A DNA stretch of 64,000 nt from Thermobacillus sp. ZCTH02-B1 (GCF_002159085.1 NZ_LZRU01000005.1:61840-125839); one strand, 5' to 3'. Numbered from the stretch's first letter, positions 34,412 to 44,970 are shown. Notes: generated by a model from the sequence alone, not told the origin. Numbers and translations are program-made.

Positions 34412-35541
34412 TGCCGTCCTCCTTCCCGCCGGAGCTCCGGAGGTTCCACCCTGCCCCGCTTGCGAAAATCGCGGATCGTCATGCCCGTCATCCGCTTGAA
34501 CACATTGGAGAAATAATGCGAATCCTGATAGCCCACCCGGCTCGCGATCTCGTAGGATTTGGCCCCGGTCGACAGCAAGAGCTCCATCGCCTTCTTGATC
34601 CGGGTTTCCATCAAATATTCGATGAACGTCATGCCGGTCACCTGGCTGAACACCTTGCTCAGGTGGCTCGGGCTGACATTGACATGCTTCGCCGCGTCGT
34701 TCAGCGACAGCCCCTCTTCGCCGTAATGTTCCTGCACATATTGCTTCACCCGCGCGATCAGGGCGCCGTAGCGGTCGCTGGCCTGCGAGCGCCAATGCCA
34801 GAACAGTTCCGCGAGCCGGCCCAGATAGGCGCAGGCCTCTTCCCAGGAGCGGATGCTGCTGATCCGGCTCTTCATCTCCTGCAGCCAGTCATCCGGCCGG
34901 ACATGCTCGCCGAATTGTTCCTTCGCCTCCCGGAACACGCTCACGGTCAGGTCATGCAGCAGGAAAAACCCATAGAGCGACGACTCCCAGTCCACGTTCC
35001 GCAGGTCCTGCGCGATGCGGCGGATGTGCGTCTCCTTCTGCTCCGGCGTGCCGACCTTCAGAAACTCCATGTACCCCGCCCGATCGATGCCGGGCTGATC
35101 CGGCAGGTCATCGCCGAGAAAGCCCGCCCGGTCCGCCACGCCCGCCGGGGCCCGCTTCTCCTCATGCGGATGGTCCTTCGCGCTGACGATCTTCAGCACC
35201 CGGATGATGTCCTCGGCGCTGACCGGCTTCAGGCAGTACTCTTCCACCCCGATGCGGATGGCCTGCCGGGCGTACTCGAATTCGTCATGGCCGCTCAGAA
35301 TGATGATTTTGATGCCGGGCAGCATTTTGCGCACGATCGCGCTCAGTTCCAGGCCGTTCATGAACGGCATGCGGATGTCGGTGATCAGAATGTCCGGTTT
35401 CAATTTCTCGATGAGCGGGAGGGCCATCTCCCCGTCGGGCGCGTCGCCGCAGTATTCGAACCCTTCCTTTTCCCAATCGATGCAGGTCCGCATGTTTTCC
35501 CGGATGACAATCTCATCGTCCACCAGGAACACTTTCTTCAA
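34408..35541 (-). CDS. YesN/AraC-type response regulator
   Basis: A 377-residue regulator. The receiver domain (about 1-125) has the acidic pair in FLVDDE and the phosphoacceptor Asp in ILITDIRMP. A linker region follows, and a C-terminal AraC-type double helix-turn-helix (about 275-370, LSLNDAAKHVNVSPSHLSKVFSQVTGMTFIEYL, YEIASRVGYQDSHYFSNVFKRMTGMTIRDFRK). The start is TTG 35541 with AAGGGGGG; it overlaps the kinase gene by 29 bases. It probably activates the divergent sugar ABC operon at 37.6 kb. Confidence 0.9.
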   Translation of the reverse strand: MKKVFLVDDEIVIRENMRTCIDWEKEGFEYCGDAPDGEMALPLIEKLKPDILITDIRMPFMNGLELSAIVRKMLPGIKIIILSGHDEFEYARQAIRIGVEEYCLKPVSAEDIIRVLKIVSAKDHPHEEKRAPAGVADRAGFLGDDLPDQPGIDRAGYMEFLKVGTPEQKETHIRRIAQDLRNVDWESSLYGFFLLHDLTVSVFREAKEQFGEHVRPDDWLQEMKSRISSIRSWEEACAYLGRLAELFWHWRSQASDRYGALIARVKQYVQEHYGEEGLSLNDAAKHVNVSPSHLSKVFSQVTGMTFIEYLMETRIKKAMELLLSTGAKSYEIASRVGYQDSHYFSNVFKRMTGMTIRDFRKRGRVEPPELRREGGRH

Positions 35542-37351
35542 GCGGCATCCCCCCTTGAACCGGAATCGTGATTTCCACCATCGTGCCGACGCCCTCCCGG
35601 CTGTCGATGGCGATGCCGTATTGCGGGCCGTAGTACAGGCGAAGGCGCCGCTGCACATTGAGGAGTCCGAAGCCGCTCTCCGGCTCGCCCTCTCCCTGCG
35701 GCGGCGGATGATCCTCCAGCAGAAGCCGGAGCTCGGCGAGCTTCCCTTCGCTCATGCCGATGCCGTTGTCCGTGACGAGCAGCCGCAGCGTCCGGTCCCG
35801 GCCGGGGGCGCCGGTGATCCGGATCCGCCCCTTTCCCCGCTTGTTCTTGATTCCGTGGTACAGCGCGTTTTCCACAATCGGCTGGAGCGTCATTTTCAGA
35901 ATCGGAACGGTCCGAAGCTCGGGCGGAACGTCGATCTCGTATTCCAGGATGTCGGAATAGCGCATCTGCTGGATGACGAGATAGTTGCGGACATGCTCCA
36001 CCTCTTCCCCGACGGAGATGAGATCCCGTCCCTTGCTCAGACTGATGCGGAAAAAACGGGACAGCGCCTGCACCAGCCGGATCACTTCGCGGGTTTTTCC
36101 CGCCTCCGCCATCCAGACGATCGAATCGAGCGAGTTGTAGAGGAAATGGGGATTGATCTGCGCCTGCAGCGTGCGAAGCTCCGCCTTCTGGACCTGCTCA
36201 CGCTCGCGGATGCTGCGTTCCATGAGCATCTTGATCTGCTCGATCATCAGGTTGAAGCTGTTGCCGAGATCGGCCAGCTCGTCGTTGCCGGCGGGCTTCA
36301 CCTTCACTTCGAGAAAGCCCGAGGCCGCCTTGCGCATCTTGTGCTTCAGGATCTGGATCGGCCGGGTCAGCCGCGACGTGATATAGACATGGAGGCCGAT
36401 CGTGAACACGATGCTGAGCCCGACGCTCAGGAAGATGAGCCGCCGGATTTCGTAGGCGTCCCGCACAATGTCGCGCAGGAGCGCCATGCCGATCATTTTC
36501 CAGCCGGTATCATCCGAGGTCGTATAGGTGACCAGCATCGGCCCGCCCGGCCCGTCTTCCACGAAACTGCCCGATTTCCGGTCCAGACGGTGGGCAAACG
36601 CCGAGGCGGGCGGAAACAGCCGTTCGTCGGACGGATCGAACCCCGTGGCGAACAGCGGCTTGCCGGACGGATCCGCCACGAAGAAATACCCGACGTGTCC
36701 GGACATCGCGTCCCGGATGTAATTCATCACCGTATCGGCATCCAAATCGATGACGATGAACCCGATCACCTCGCGGGTGATCCGCTGCTTGATCGTCGTC
36801 ATGATCGACACGACGTTCTCCGAATCGTACCGGGAGCCGTCCAGCCGATCCTGCGGCAGCGACTCGTCGGGCGGCACGATGAGCACCTCGTCCGGCGCGT
36901 TCATCAAATATTGAAAATGCGGGTTGCGGAGCGGATTCTGGCTCAGGGCGAACACGCCCTTCCGCTCGCTGATGCCCCGGCCGTACAGATTCACCATCGA
37001 AATGTTCAGCACGCTCTCGTTCCGGTACGTTTTGCGGTAGAGGTCGAAGGCCTGCAGGATATCCTTCGCGTCGTCGTAGGCATCGTTCTGGGAGAACAGA
37101 TAGCGGAGCACGGCCTGGTGGTTCTCCAGCTCGAGCAGACGCGCCGTGTCCTGGAAGAGCACGTCGATGTCCCGGGCGAGCCGGTCCGCGGCGAGCTGAA
37201 AGGCGGCCTTGCTGTGCTCGGAAATCGTCCGGAACGATTTCTGGTACGAGACGATGCCGACGGCGATCAGCGGAACGAGCGTCAGCATCACGAACATCGC
37301 GAGCATCTTGACCCGCAGACTGGAGAACATCCAATGCGCCGGGTTTCGCAT
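35513..37351 (-). CDS. YesM-type sensor histidine kinase
   Basis: A 612-residue membrane kinase. It has TM1 at about residues 15-35, a large extracytoplasmic Cache-like domain (about 40-285), TM2 around LIFLSVGLSIVFTIGLHVYI, HAMP, and a His_kinase domain with the phosphoacceptor His in AQINPHFLYNSLDSI. The ATPase domain has DNGIGM and SGFGLLNVQRRL. ATG 37351 is chosen because GGGAGAAGG precedes it; the in-frame TTG at 37378 overlaps that site. It is the first gene of the kinase-regulator-sensor lipoprotein operon, divergent from the sugar transporter. Confidence 0.9.
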   Translation of the reverse strand: MRNPAHWMFSSLRVKMLAMFVMLTLVPLIAVGIVSYQKSFRTISEHSKAAFQLAADRLARDIDVLFQDTARLLELENHQAVLRYLFSQNDAYDDAKDILQAFDLYRKTYRNESVLNISMVNLYGRGISERKGVFALSQNPLRNPHFQYLMNAPDEVLIVPPDESLPQDRLDGSRYDSENVVSIMTTIKQRITREVIGFIVIDLDADTVMNYIRDAMSGHVGYFFVADPSGKPLFATGFDPSDERLFPPASAFAHRLDRKSGSFVEDGPGGPMLVTYTTSDDTGWKMIGMALLRDIVRDAYEIRRLIFLSVGLSIVFTIGLHVYITSRLTRPIQILKHKMRKAASGFLEVKVKPAGNDELADLGNSFNLMIEQIKMLMERSIREREQVQKAELRTLQAQINPHFLYNSLDSIVWMAEAGKTREVIRLVQALSRFFRISLSKGRDLISVGEEVEHVRNYLVIQQMRYSDILEYEIDVPPELRTVPILKMTLQPIVENALYHGIKNKRGKGRIRITGAPGRDRTLRLLVTDNGIGMSEGKLAELRLLLEDHPPPQGEGEPESGFGLLNVQRRLRLYYGPQYGIAIDSREGVGTMVEITIPVQGGMPLEESVPGGR

Positions 37352-37396
37352 GTCGGGGTCCGTACCTTCTCCCTGCAAGTCTTATACCCGTATTCT

Positions 37397-37425
37397 ATAT
37401 CAGGAAACGTTGAAAGCGTATGCAA
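37397..37425 (-). promoter_or_regulatory. Promoter of the kinase operon overlapped by a cre-like site
   Basis: On the minus strand, TTGCAT (37420-37425) and TGATAT (37397-37402) have 17-base spacing. A CcpA cre-like sequence TTGAAAGCGTATGCA (37410-37424) overlaps the -35 and differs from WTGNAARCGNWWWCA at one position. Glucose repression of the sensor operon is inferred. Confidence 0.5.
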
Positions 37426-37535
37426 AAATAAAAAATTCTACCATTTCAACAAACCGCCCCACCTTTCCGCCCCCTGCCTCCGAATCGCCAAAAAAAAGCA
37501 CACCATTCTCCCTTGTGTCTCCGTATTTTTCCGGA

Positions 37536-37553
37536 TTGGAAGCGTTTTATGAT
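37536..37553 (+). promoter_or_regulatory. cre-like site overlapping the -10 of the sugar ABC operon
   Basis: TTGGAAGCGTTTTAT (37536-37550) matches the cre consensus except at its last two bases and overlaps a -10-like TATGAT (37548-37553). The -35 region is poor, fitting a promoter that needs the YesN-type activator. The GTG start follows about 48 bases later. Confidence 0.4.
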
Positions 37554-37601
37554 GGGGGTGTGCGCTGCACGCAGATGTCGGATGCAGGGAGGTAAACGAA
37601 A

Positions 37602-38651
37602 GTGAACGTACGGAAGATCTTGCCCATTGTGCTGCTGGCCGCCTGTCTGATCGTCACGGCGTGCGGCGGCGGCAACCAACCCTCGTCAGGCGGCGGAGGC
37701 GGCGGTTCCGATTCGAACGGCCCGTCGACACAAAGCACCGAATCAGGCGGCGGCTCGTCCTCCGGCGCGGGCAAAAAGATCGTCCTCGGCTTCTCCCAGG
37801 TCGGCGCGGAAAGCGGCTGGCGCACGGCGAACACGGAATCGATCAAGGAAGCCGCGGCCGCGGCGGGCATCGAGCTGAAATTTTCCGACGCGCAGCAGAA
37901 GCAGGAGAACCAGATCAAGGCCATCCGCTCGTTCATCCAGCAGAAGGTCGACGTCATCGCGTTCTCGCCGGTCGTCGAGTCGGGCTGGGAGACGGTGCTG
38001 CGGGAGGCGAAGGAAGCCGGCATCCCCGTCATCCTGACCGACCGCGCCATCGACTCGGATGACGAATCGCTGTACGTCACGTTCATCGGCTCGGATTTCG
38101 TGGAGGAGGGCCGCCGCGCCGGGCGCTGGCTGCTGGAGCAATTCAAGGATGCCACGGAACCGGTCAACATCGTCGAACTGCAGGGGACGACCGGATCGGC
38201 TCCCGCGATCGACCGGAAGGCCGGATTCGAAGAGGTCATCAGGGAAAATCCGAACCTCCGGATCATCGCGTCGCAGACCGGCGACTTCACCCGGGCGAAG
38301 GGCAAGGAAGTCATGCAGTCGTTCCTGCAGGCGCACAAGGACATCGACGTGCTGTACGCCCACAACGACGACATGGGGCTCGGCGCGATCCAGGCGATCG
38401 AAGCGGCCGGGCTCGTGCCGGGCAAGGACATCATCATCATTACGGTCGACGCCATCCGGGACGGCATGCAGGCCGCGGCGGAAGGCAAGATCAACTTCAT
38501 CGTGGAGTGCAATCCCCTCCTCGGACCGCAGCTCATGGAAGCCGTGATCGCGGTGGTGGAAGGCAGGGAAGTGCCGAAACGGATCGTCACCGAGGAAGGA
38601 GCGTTCACGTCGGAAGAAGCGAAAGCCGCCCTGCCGTACCGCAAATACTGA
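37602..38651 (+). CDS. Sugar ABC transporter substrate-binding lipoprotein (YtfQ-like)
   Basis: A 349-residue lipoprotein (LIVTAC, Cys21) with a Gly/Ser-rich tether (about 23-57), then the class B binding fold. Its beginning IVLGFSQVGAESGWRTANTESIKEAA, together with FIQQKVDVIAFSPVVESGWETVLREAKEAGIPVILTDR, is characteristic of the galactofuranose-binding YtfQ group. The start is GTG 37602 with GGGAGG. It is first in an operon with an ATPase, two permeases and a second binding protein. Substrate: probably a furanose or related hexose/pentose (family inference). Confidence 0.9.
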   Translation: MNVRKILPIVLLAACLIVTACGGGNQPSSGGGGGGSDSNGPSTQSTESGGGSSSGAGKKIVLGFSQVGAESGWRTANTESIKEAAAAAGIELKFSDAQQKQENQIKAIRSFIQQKVDVIAFSPVVESGWETVLREAKEAGIPVILTDRAIDSDDESLYVTFIGSDFVEEGRRAGRWLLEQFKDATEPVNIVELQGTTGSAPAIDRKAGFEEVIRENPNLRIIASQTGDFTRAKGKEVMQSFLQAHKDIDVLYAHNDDMGLGAIQAIEAAGLVPGKDIIIITVDAIRDGMQAAAEGKINFIVECNPLLGPQLMEAVIAVVEGREVPKRIVTEEGAFTSEEAKAALPYRKY

Positions 38652-38679
38652 TCCGCCTTCCGGCGGCGGCTTGACAGAC

Positions 38680-38715
38680 GGCCGTCCCGTCCCACGCATC
38701 GGGACGGGACGGCCT
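38680..38715 (+). terminator. Hairpin between the binding protein and ATPase genes (partial terminator)
   Basis: A 14-bp perfect stem (38680-38693 with 38701-38714, GGCCGTCCCGTCCC) with a 7-base loop and only a weak T-run. In sugar ABC operons such hairpins lower expression of downstream genes and keep the binding protein in excess. Confidence 0.6.
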
Positions 38716-38747
38716 TGTCCTTCACCCTTCGTACAGGAGGCGGCAGC

Positions 38748-40256
<1,509 letters not shown>

Positions 40257-40260
40257 CGCC

Positions 40261-41304
40261 ATGCCGTTCCGATGGAGAAACAGCCACCTGTTCTGGCCGC
40301 TGGCCGCGCTCGGCGGCCTGCTGCTGATCAACCTGCTGCTCAAGCCGGAATTTTTCGCGATCCGTTACCAGAACGGCCACCTGTACGGCAGCCTGATCGA
40401 CATCCTGAACTTCGGCTCTCCCCTGGCCATCGTCGCGGTCGGGATGACGCTGGTCATCGCCACGCGGGGAATCGATCTGTCGGTCGGCTCGCTCGTCGCC
40501 ATCTCCGGCGCGATGGCCTGCCTGACGATCAGCCGGGGCGCCGACCAGCAATCGCTGCACCTGGTGCTCGGCGCCGTCCTGCTGGCGCTCGCCGTCTCCG
40601 TCGCGCTCGGCCTGTGGAACGGGCTGCTGGTGGCCGGAGCGGGCATCCAGCCGATCATCGCCACGCTCATTCTGATGGTCGCCGGCCGCGGCATCGCGCA
40701 GCTCATCACGAGCGGGCAGATCATCACGGTGACGAGCAAGCCGTACCATTTCATCGGCGCCGGATGGCTCTTCACCTTGCCGTTCTCCGTCTATCTGGCG
40801 GCCCTGGTTTTCCTGTTCGCCGCCTGGATGACCCGCCGGACGTCGCTCGGCATGTTCATCGAGGCGATCGGCTGCAACCCGGCGGCGAGCCGGCTGGCCG
40901 GGATCCGTTCCCGCTCGATCCTGCTTGCGGTGTACATGTTCTGCGCGCTGTGCGCCGGCATCGCCGGGCTGATCACCAGCTCGAACGTCTCCAGCGCGGA
41001 CGGCAACAACGCCGGGCTGTGGATCGAGCTGGACGCCATTCTCGCCGTCGTGATCGGCGGCACTTCGCTCGCCGGCGGCCGGTTCTCGCTCGCCGGCACC
41101 CTGGTCGGCGCGCTGCTGATCCAGACGCTGACGACCACGATCTACATGCTGGGCGTGCCGCCGGAAATCACGCTCGTCGTCAAGGCGTTCGTCGTGCTGG
41201 CCGTCTGCCTGATCCAGTCCCCTTCGTTCCGCCGCGCCATCGCCGCGCGCGGCGTGCCCCGGAAGCCCGTCGCATCCCGGCAGGAGGTGAGCCGACATGG
41301 TTGA
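40261..41304 (+). CDS. Sugar ABC permease (RbsC/YtfT-like)
   Basis: A 347-residue permease with about ten hydrophobic segments. It has PLAIVAVGMTLVIATRGIDLSVGSLVAISGA and the coupling motif AAGRLAGI-type sequence PAASRLAGIRSRSI, with ELDAILAVVIGGTSLAGGRFSLAGTLVGALLIQTL. It overlaps the second permease by 8 bases; the two probably form a heterodimer as in YtfT/YjfF. Confidence 0.92.
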   Translation: MPFRWRNSHLFWPLAALGGLLLINLLLKPEFFAIRYQNGHLYGSLIDILNFGSPLAIVAVGMTLVIATRGIDLSVGSLVAISGAMACLTISRGADQQSLHLVLGAVLLALAVSVALGLWNGLLVAGAGIQPIIATLILMVAGRGIAQLITSGQIITVTSKPYHFIGAGWLFTLPFSVYLAALVFLFAAWMTRRTSLGMFIEAIGCNPAASRLAGIRSRSILLAVYMFCALCAGIAGLITSSNVSSADGNNAGLWIELDAILAVVIGGTSLAGGRFSLAGTLVGALLIQTLTTTIYMLGVPPEITLVVKAFVVLAVCLIQSPSFRRAIAARGVPRKPVASRQEVSRHG

Positions 41305-42265
41305 TCGCAAATATATCCCGCTTCTGGTGACGATCGGCCTGTTCATCCTCATGTTCCTGGCCGGTTCGCTCCGGTATCCGGGATTTCTCTCGACGCAGGT
41401 GTTCATGAACCTGCTCATCGACAACGCCTTCCTGCTGATCGTGGCCGTCGGCATGACGTTCGTCATCCTGTCGGGCGGCATCGATCTGTCCGTCGGTTCG
41501 ATGGTGGCGCTGACCACCATGCTGTCCGCGAGCCTCATCATGCAGGCCGGCTGGCCGCCGGCGGCCGTCATTCCGCTCGTGCTGGCCGTCGGCACCTCGT
41601 TCGGCTGGATGATGGGCGCGATCATCCATTACTTTCAGATCCAGCCGTTCATCGTCACCCTGGCCGGCATGTTCCTCGCCCGGGGGCTCTGCTATGTGAT
41701 CAGCATCGATACGATCTCGATCAACCATCCGTTCTATACGAAGATGGCGCTGGCCAAAATCCGTCTGCCCGGCGGCAGCTTCATCTCGATCGGCGTCGTG
41801 ATCGCCCTGCTGGTCGTGCTGCTGGCGGTATATCTCGCGCATTACACCCGCTTCGGACGCAACACCTACGCGATCGGGGGCAGCGAATCGTCGGCGGTGC
41901 TGATGGGGCTTCCGGTGGCGCGGACGAAAATGCTCGTCTACGCGTTCAGCGGCTTCTGCTCCGCGCTCGGCGGGGTCGTGTTCACGTTCTATATGCTCTC
42001 GGGATACGGCCTGCACGCGGTCGGACTGGAACTGGACGCCATCGCGGCGGTCGTGATCGGGGGGACGCTCTTGACCGGCGGCTCCGGCTATGTGATCGGC
42101 ACGTTCTTCGGCGTCCTCATCCAGGGCGTCATCCAGACGATCATCACCTTCGAGGGCACGCTCAGCTCCTGGTGGACGAAGATGGTCATCGGCCTGCTGC
42201 TGTTCCTGTTCATCCTGCTGCAGCGGGTTTTCACCGCGCGTACCGCCCGGGGCCGATCCGTGTAG
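41297..42265 (+). CDS. Sugar ABC permease (RbsC/YjfF-like)
   Basis: A 322-residue paralogue of the preceding permease with AVGMTFVILSGGIDLSVGSMVAL and ELDAIAAVVIGGTLLTGGSGYVIGTFFGVLIQGVI. It overlaps the first permease by 8 bases with its GGAGG site inside the upstream gene, so translation is coupled. A second binding-protein gene follows after 42 bases. Confidence 0.92.
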   Translation: MVDRKYIPLLVTIGLFILMFLAGSLRYPGFLSTQVFMNLLIDNAFLLIVAVGMTFVILSGGIDLSVGSMVALTTMLSASLIMQAGWPPAAVIPLVLAVGTSFGWMMGAIIHYFQIQPFIVTLAGMFLARGLCYVISIDTISINHPFYTKMALAKIRLPGGSFISIGVVIALLVVLLAVYLAHYTRFGRNTYAIGGSESSAVLMGLPVARTKMLVYAFSGFCSALGGVVFTFYMLSGYGLHAVGLELDAIAAVVIGGTLLTGGSGYVIGTFFGVLIQGVIQTIITFEGTLSSWWTKMVIGLLLFLFILLQRVFTARTARGRSV

Positions 42266-42307
42266 GCTGTCTTGTGGGCTATAATGGGATTCGGGGAGGG
42301 GATGCGA

Positions 42308-43357
42308 ATGCTCGGGTCAAACCGAACGGGCATGGCCTTGGTCCATCTGCTCATCGTCTGCTGCGTCCTGCTCGCGGGCTGCAGCCGCGAAGCGGCGGCG
42401 CCGGCCGATCCGCGGCCGGAAGCGGACGAGTCCCGGTCCCCCGATCTCCCGTCCGAAGCCATCGCCGGGGAGAAGCGAAGGATCGTGCTCGGATTCTCCC
42501 AGCTCGGCTCCGAGAGCGACTGGCGCAACGCCAACACGCGATCGATCCGGGAGGCCGCGAAGGAAGCGGACATCGAGCTGCTCTTCGACAACGCGGAGCA
42601 ATCGCAGGAGAAGCAGATCGAAGCGATCCGCCGCTTCATCGAGCGGAAGGTCGACGTGATCGCCTTCGCCCCCGTCATCGAGACGGGCTGGGAGGACATC
42701 CTGACCGAGGCGAGGCAGGCCGGCATTCCGGTCATCCTGTCCGACCGCGCCGTCCAGATCAGCGATCCTTCCCTGTATGTCACGTTCATCGGCGCGGATT
42801 TCTACGAAGAAGGCCGCAAGGCGGGCAAATATTTGCTGGACAAAAAGCGCAACGACCCCGGTCCCGTCATCATCGCGGAGCTTCAGGGCACGGAAGGATC
42901 CTCCCCTTCCATCGAGCGCGGCCGGGGCTTTCGGGACATCATCCGGGAGCGGCCGGACATGAACATCGTGTATTCGGCCCCGGCCGACTTCACCGTGGAG
43001 AAGGGCGCCGAAGTCATGCGCCAATTTTTGCGGGAGAGCGGCGGCGAGATCGATGTGCTGTTCGCGCACAACGACGACATGGCGCTGGGCGCCATCGAGG
43101 CGATCGAGGCATACGGGCTGAGGCCCGGAAAAGACATCGTCATCATTTCGGTGGACGGCACGCGCAAGGCATTCGAGATGATGGTGGAGGGCAAAATCAA
43201 CTGCGTGGTGGAATGCAATCCGCTCCTCGGCCCGATCCTGATGCAGGCCGTCCGGGAAATCTACGAAGGCCGCACGCTGCCGAAGCGGATCGTCCCGCCG
43301 GAAAGCGTGTTCACCGAGGTGCTCGCGGAGAAGGAAGTGGCCAACCGCCAGTATTGA
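42308..43357 (+). CDS. Second YtfQ-like sugar-binding lipoprotein
   Basis: A 349-residue lipoprotein (LLAGC, Cys25). It is clearly paralogous to the first gene of the operon over its whole length: IVLGFSQLGSESDWRNANTRSIREAAKEADIELLFDNAEQSQEKQIEAIRRFIERKVDVIAFAPVIETGWEDIL, and VECNPLLGP near the C-terminus. ATG 42308 is chosen because GGGGAGGGG lies 6 bases upstream; an ATG at 42302 is too close. A TATAAT at 42280 may give some independent transcription. Two receptors for one channel suggest a widened ligand range. Confidence 0.88.
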   Translation: MLGSNRTGMALVHLLIVCCVLLAGCSREAAAPADPRPEADESRSPDLPSEAIAGEKRRIVLGFSQLGSESDWRNANTRSIREAAKEADIELLFDNAEQSQEKQIEAIRRFIERKVDVIAFAPVIETGWEDILTEARQAGIPVILSDRAVQISDPSLYVTFIGADFYEEGRKAGKYLLDKKRNDPGPVIIAELQGTEGSSPSIERGRGFRDIIRERPDMNIVYSAPADFTVEKGAEVMRQFLRESGGEIDVLFAHNDDMALGAIEAIEAYGLRPGKDIVIISVDGTRKAFEMMVEGKINCVVECNPLLGPILMQAVREIYEGRTLPKRIVPPESVFTEVLAEKEVANRQY

Positions 43358-43380
43358 CCGGCCTTCCCGCGGAAGCATGA

Positions 43381-43415
43381 AAAAGTCCCCCTCGCGTTGG
43401 GCGAGGGGATTTTCG
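43381..43415 (+). terminator. Terminator of the sugar ABC operon
   Basis: A 13-bp stem (AAGTCCCCCTCGC paired with GCGAGGGGATTTT, one mismatch; 43381-43413) with a 5-base loop, flanked by A and T runs. Confidence 0.85.
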
Positions 43416-43694
43416 CTTGATTGCGCCTTTACGGATTCCACCCGCTTTTTACGGCGTCACCACCCGTATTCATTCCCGGGGCATAGTCTCCTCTCCGCCT
43501 CATATGATAAAGGCGTAAGCGGCGTAACGGCTTTCGCACGACCCCGCCGTCGATCCCATGTCCACGGATTGCATGGCGCTTTGCGGCTCCGGAGTTGTCC
43601 ATCAATGCGGATACTTGTCAAGATTTGAATCGCTTGTTAAGCTGTCTTGTGGTGATGGCCGCCCACATTTTTTATTTTGAGGTGATTGGTGCGC
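43416..43694. other. Intergenic region before the TM2 genes
   Basis: About 280 bases without a recognisable gene. A weak promoter-like pair TTGTCA-N17-TAAGCT ends about 55 bases before the first TM2 start. Confidence 0.35.
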
Positions 43695-44036
43695 ATGGAC
43701 TTGATCGCCATGAAAAGCAGGCTTGATGCCAGACAGCTCATGATCGTGGAATCCGAAATCAAGAATCAGGGCAAGAACATGATCGTCGCTTATGTGCTGT
43801 GGTACTTCCTCGGCTTCCTCGGAGGCCACCGGTTCTACATGAAGCGGACGGGTTCGGCGATCGCCCAGCTCATCCTGAGCATCACGATCATTGGAATTTT
43901 CGTCACCTTCATCTGGTGGGTGGTGGACGCCTTCCTGCTCCACAACTGGGTGAAGGAGCACAACCGCGAGCTGGAGTACCGCCTCGTCTCGCAAATGATT
44001 GCCGAACAGGGTCCGCCGGCTCCCCACACCTTCTGA
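43695..44036 (+). CDS. TM2 domain-containing membrane protein (first of two)
   Basis: A 113-residue protein with a soluble N-terminal helix (KSRLDARQLMIVESEIKNQGKN) and a TM2 domain: a first helix ending LGFLGGHRFYMKRTGSAIAQLIL, a tight turn, and a second helix FVTFIWWVVDAFLL. The function of TM2 proteins in bacteria is unknown. ATG 43695 is chosen with GAGGTGA 10 bases upstream; in-frame TTG/GTG codons lie closer to that site. The next TM2 gene starts 6 bases after its stop. Confidence 0.82.
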   Translation: MDLIAMKSRLDARQLMIVESEIKNQGKNMIVAYVLWYFLGFLGGHRFYMKRTGSAIAQLILSITIIGIFVTFIWWVVDAFLLHNWVKEHNRELEYRLVSQMIAEQGPPAPHTF

Positions 44037-44042
44037 TGGACC

Positions 44043-44432
44043 ATGAAGAAGCACGATCTTACGCTTGAACAGCTCCTCGTGCTGCAGAGCGAGATGCGGC
44101 ACGTGGAGAAATCGCTGGGGCTCGCGTATTTGCTGCTGCTGGGCGGGCATCTGGGCGTACACCGATTCTATCTGAAGCGGCATGTCAGCGGAACGATTCA
44201 GCTGATCCTTTTTTTGATTGCCGTCATGTGCTACTTCCTGGCTTTCATCATGACCGGCGATGACGAGGATTTGACGGCCGCGTCCATCTTCTTCATCCTG
44301 ATCATGCTGCTCGCGGGCCTGGTGCTGTTCATCTGGATCATCGTCGACCTGTTCCTCATGCCCCGCATGGTGCGGGAATGGAACGAGGCGCGGGAAGCCG
44401 AGATTATCCGCAGATTGACGGGCAAATCCTGA
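44043..44432 (+). CDS. TM2 domain-containing membrane protein (second of two)
   Basis: A 129-residue protein with LAYLLLLGGHLGVHRFYLKRHVSGTIQLILFLI (TM2 core), a polar insert GDDEDLTAA and a further helix pair. It is more diverged than the first, with an extra hydrophobic segment. It follows the first TM2 gene after 6 bases, so both are co-transcribed and may form a heteromer. Confidence 0.8.
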   Translation: MKKHDLTLEQLLVLQSEMRHVEKSLGLAYLLLLGGHLGVHRFYLKRHVSGTIQLILFLIAVMCYFLAFIMTGDDEDLTAASIFFILIMLLAGLVLFIWIIVDLFLMPRMVREWNEAREAEIIRRLTGKS

Positions 44433-44448
44433 TCTCGTGACAAAGGGA

Positions 44449-44484
44449 GCTTCGAACTTGCGTCGAGGCTCCCTTCCGGTTTTA
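44449..44484 (+). terminator. Terminator of the TM2 gene pair
   Basis: GGGAGCTTCGA... paired with ...TCGAGGCTCCC, followed by TTCCGGTTTTA after the second TM2 stop. The stem is imperfect in the middle. Confidence 0.55.
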
Positions 44485-44492
44485 TACAAAAC

Positions 44493-44522
44493 GATCCCGC
44501 CTCTCCCGAAGGAGGACGGGAT
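44493..44522 (-). terminator. Terminator of the DUF423 gene
   Basis: On the minus strand, ATCCCGTCCTC pairs with GAGGCGGGAT across a short loop and is followed by CGTTTTG, just past the DUF423 stop. Confidence 0.6.
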
Positions 44523-44536
44523 AGTCCGCTTCCCGC

Positions 44537-44899
44537 TCACAGCACGCCGGCCGCCAGCAGCGCCCACCCGACGATAAACGACAGTCCGCCAAGCGGTGTG
44601 ACCGGACCGAGCCAGCGGATTCTTTTGACACTGAGGACGTACAGGCTGCCGCTGAACAGCGCGATCCCCAGCGCCAGCAGCCAGCCGGCCGCTTCGATCA
44701 TGCCGGCATCCGGATATTCGCCGGCCAGGATACCGACCGCGATCAGGCCGAGCGCGTGGATGAGATGGTACTGCACGCCCGTCCGGAATGTGGCAAGCCT
44801 GTCCGGCGGCAGCCTGTCCTTCAGCGCATGCGCGCCGAACGCGCCCAGCGCCACGCCAATCGCCATCAGAATGCCGCCCAGCGCGACAAACGTCTCCAT
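44537..44899 (-). CDS. DUF423 (YwdK-like) small membrane protein
   Basis: A 120-residue, four-helix protein. METFVALGGILMAIGVALGAFGAHALKDRL and FRTGVQYHLIHALGLIAVG are the defining DUF423 segments, as is GPVTPLGGLSFIVGWALLA at the C-terminus. Function unknown in all bacteria. ATG 44899 has AAGGAGG upstream; the long in-frame extension to 45310 covers another gene and is rejected. Confidence 0.88.
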   Translation of the reverse strand: METFVALGGILMAIGVALGAFGAHALKDRLPPDRLATFRTGVQYHLIHALGLIAVGILAGEYPDAGMIEAAGWLLALGIALFSGSLYVLSVKRIRWLGPVTPLGGLSFIVGWALLAAGVL

Positions 44900-44970
44900 A
44901 TCCGCCGTCCATCCTCCTTCCGTCCGCCTTATCCGATTCCATTTTGAACCCGTGCCGCACCGAAAATCAA

